Shown here: one piece after another, positions 42,482-44,001 of the stretch | Layout: each line of letters starts with the position of its first letter | How positions within the stretch are numbered: position 1 is the stretch's first letter | Source of the DNA: Thiogranum sp. | Lineage (GTDB): Bacteria; Pseudomonadota; Gammaproteobacteria; DSM-19610 | Direction: 5' to 3' | DNA length: 44,001 bases | Assembly (NCBI GenBank): GCA_030148805.1 | Contig: JASBSS010000037.1 | Location: forward strand, 1 to 44,001 | Notes under the pieces: generated by a model | What the model was told of the DNA's origin: nothing | Databases searched by the model: none | Seen by the model: only the letters and a program-made list of their open reading frames with translations | Position numbers and translations under genes: made by a program

Positions 42482-42886
42482 ATGTCGCAAAGTATTGAAA
42501 ATAAGGTTATTTCACGGATATATGGCCGTGGTAGGGGTTGGGCCTTTACCAAGACCGACTTTGTGGCTGAATTTGGTGAGGTCAATATCCACCGGGCACT
42601 CTCCAGCCTGACCAAGGCTGGCAAGATTCGCCGTGTCTGTCGAGGGGTCTACGACTATCCTCGCTATAGTGAGCTACTGGATCGTCAGCTGAGCCCGGAT
42701 CTCGACCAGGTGGCTCATGCTTTGGCTCGCAAATTCAATTGGCGCATTCAACCTTCCGGCGATGCGGCTCTCAACCTGCTGGGCCTCTCCACCCAAGTTT
42801 CAGGGCGTTGGATTTACCTCTCCGAGGTCCAGGCCGTGAGTACGAAATCGGGAAACATTCCCTTATTTTTCAGACAGGGGTTGATA
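42482..42886 (+). pseudogene. Truncated DUF6088/AbiEi-antitoxin-like gene
   Basis: About 120 residues of a type IV antitoxin-like winged-helix protein: KVISRIYGRGRGWAFTKTDF, HRALSSLTKAGKIRRVCRGV, LARKFNWRIQPSGDAALNLL, GRWIYLSE. After about 42830 the family pattern continues in the next frame (GREYEIGKHSLIFQ), so there is a frameshift. Near 42880 it is cut off by the DUF411 gene. By accident the original frame runs on through DUF411, giving a 282-codon fused frame. A dyad TTTCAG-N18-CTGAAA (42435-42464) precedes the gene. Confidence 0.6.
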
Positions 42887-43330
42887 ATGAGAAAGCTTGT
42901 GCTGATATTCTGGACGTTTGCGTTGCTGCCGTTTTCCAGCTCACAGGCAGAGCTGGCAAAGGATATTGTCGTCTATAAAAGCCCGCACTGTAGCTGTTGT
43001 TCCAAGTGGGTGCGCTACCTGGAAAGCGAAGGCTATCAGGTTGAAGCAATAGATACCCGGGATGTCTTTGCCTGGAAAAAGAAGTATGCGGTGCCGGAAA
43101 AACTTGCAGCCTGCCATACTGCGGTGATCGATGGCTATGTCGTTGAGGGGCACGCAACTGATCGCGATATCAAGCGCCTGTTACTGACCCGCCCGGAGAT
43201 AAAGGGTATCGCCATACCCGGTATGCCCATAGGCACGCCCGGCATGGAAAGCGGCAACAGAAAGGAGCGCTATGATGTCATGAGCTTCGATGAAGAAGGG
43301 AACACCGAGGTCTTCGTGCGACACCGGTAG
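42887..43330 (+). CDS. DUF411 exported metal-associated protein
   Basis: A 147-residue protein from ATG 42887 (AGGGG upstream) with a signal peptide (VLIFWTFALLPFSSSQA) and the DUF411 domain: VVYKSPHCSCCSKWVRYLES (C35, C37, C38), VPEKLAACHTAVIDGYVVEG, GIAIPGMPIGTPGME. DUF411 proteins are found in copper and other metal resistance loci and have a thioredoxin-like Cys motif. The frame is open into the antitoxin-like remnant upstream, but the signal peptide shows the real start. Confidence 0.85.
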   Translation: MRKLVLIFWTFALLPFSSSQAELAKDIVVYKSPHCSCCSKWVRYLESEGYQVEAIDTRDVFAWKKKYAVPEKLAACHTAVIDGYVVEGHATDRDIKRLLLTRPEIKGIAIPGMPIGTPGMESGNRKERYDVMSFDEEGNTEVFVRHR

Positions 43331-43832
43331 ATTCATGGCGCGGTTCATCATCAGACGAGCCGATATTGGCGAATGTTACAGGCGCTTTGGGAGTTTGGCG
43401 TCCAGCAGGAAAACGGTGCGAACCTGCAGTCTCGCAAGGGCGGCCTGAGCTTTCGCGAAGAACTACTGAATGAAACCCGAAGGGGTTCTGCAGTACACGA
43501 ATTATACTCCTTGCCGTTGCCTCAAGGAATCGGAAGGAGGACCGGTCGGCGGGGGCGTTGCCAACGCTACCGTCCAGAGCAAACCCCACCCACAAAATCG
43601 TCGAAGCGAATCTCCGGTATCTAACGTGCATCTGGCGGTGTGGGTATTGCCGGGTCAATGCTGGCGTCCGCCACTGATCGCTGCGATATTGGTCACGGTA
43701 CTGTGGTTGAAACGCCGCCATGGTCGCGAGTCGGTTGCGCTTTAGGCGGTGTTGCGGATGGTGGTGCACGGTTCAAGGTTGTTATGGTGCGGCATTCGCT
43801 CAGCCGAGCTTTGGGCGCCCGCGCGCTGGCGC
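43331..43832. other. Intergenic stretch, no supported gene
   Basis: The open frames here (43278-43769 minus, 43470-43745 plus) have no ribosome sites or family character. One plus-strand stretch ending at 43745 (PPLIAAILVTVLWLKRRHGR) could be the last membrane helix of a lost gene. A TATAAT-like box on the minus strand lies near 43505, without a convincing -35. Confidence 0.4.
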
Positions 43833-43873
43833 TTGCAGAAATTATAAAGTTGCACTATATTGCAAATATGCAA
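43833..43873 (+). promoter_or_regulatory. Promoter and operator of the second arsR, probably leaderless
   Basis: TTGCAG (43833-43838), 17 bp, TATATT (43856-43861). The ATG is 7 bases after the -10. A dyad TTGCA-N4-TGCAA (43860-43873) overlaps the start codon and would allow autorepression. Confidence 0.65.
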
Positions 43874-44001
43874 ATAATTACTGTCCCACCCGAAGCGATC
43901 TTCCAGGCCCTGGCCGACGAAACCCGGTTGCGCATCATGCGTTTGCTGACATCCACGGGCGAAGAAGTCTGTCTCTGCGAGCTGGTTGACAGTCTGCAGG
44001 A
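43868..44001 (+). CDS. arsR: ArsR-family repressor, cut by the window end
   Basis: The first 44 residues of an ArsR/SmtB protein: AIFQALADETRLRIMRLLTS, then EEVCLCELVDSLQ. The Cys pair in VCLCEL matches the As(III)-binding motif of ArsR at 18602 (LCVCEL). The rest lies outside the window; a further arsenic operon probably follows. Confidence 0.88.
   Translation, partial: MQIITVPPEAIFQALADETRLRIMRLLTSTGEEVCLCELVDSLQ

Noticed and set aside
43278-43769. A 163-codon minus-strand frame after the DUF411 gene
   Set aside because: It overlaps the end of DUF411, is full of Arg/His/Ser of low-information type and has no site or motif.

Overview
The window looks like an accessory island from a GC-rich proteobacterium, most likely a gammaproteobacterium. 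This rests on protein character and gene order only; there is no rRNA or housekeeping marker to fix the taxon. It is packed with metal and metalloid resistance genes, two HipBA-type toxin-antitoxin pairs, insertion-sequence debris and broken genes, which is what a repeatedly recombined genomic island looks like.

Layout. Positions 1-6.5 kb hold mobile and stability genes: the end of an IS3-family element that beheaded an integrase, an XRE regulator, a metallophosphoesterase, a HipBA pair with four evenly spaced operators, and a complete IS3-family element (4635-5866) flanked by a truncated and a frameshifted gene. Positions 6.6-15.3 kb are a copper/silver efflux block: a Cys-rich secreted protein, TolC-CusB-CusA-type tripartite RND efflux, a CusF-like metal-binding protein and a dihaem cytochrome c. 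Positions 15.4-18 kb hold a second HipBA-like pair between two copies of a membrane-protein fragment. Positions 18-20.5 kb are an arsenic module: arsC facing arsR-arsC-acr3. Positions 20.7-29.5 kb, all minus strand, are a long mercury operon read from a MerR-type promoter at 29513-29544: merT, merP, merC, merA, a thioredoxin-like protein, a CC-motif membrane protein, two differently broken merD copies around a Cys-rich YHS/TRASH-like protein, a glutamate dehydrogenase-family enzyme, a glutathione-reductase-like flavoprotein, and merR at the far end.

Positions 29.6-40.3 kb, all plus strand, are the most interesting part. Four promoters share one architecture (TTGACC, exactly 19 bp, TAnnCT, with a CCTGGAG/CTCCAGG-like dyad in the spacer), the hallmark of activation by a MerR-family protein. 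They precede (A) a MerT-like protein, a secreted HMA protein and an outer-membrane barrel; (B) an MBL-fold protein that has lost its usual zinc ligands; (C) an MMPL-type RND transporter, a LolA-like protein and an outer-membrane protein; and (D) a second HMA protein, a CGKC thioredoxin, a CcdA/DsbD-like membrane protein and a MerR-family regulator. I infer one autoregulated envelope-wide metal response run by the regulator at 39852-40343.

Positions 40.4-44 kb hold an ACR3-like transporter, an internally deleted GDT1-family gene, an unrecognised gene, a broken antitoxin-like gene fused in frame to a DUF411 protein, and the start of another arsR. The genes together suggest handling of Cu/Ag, As, Hg and at least one further soft metal. 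The many duplicated mer pieces and truncated genes show that at least two mer clusters were recombined here.
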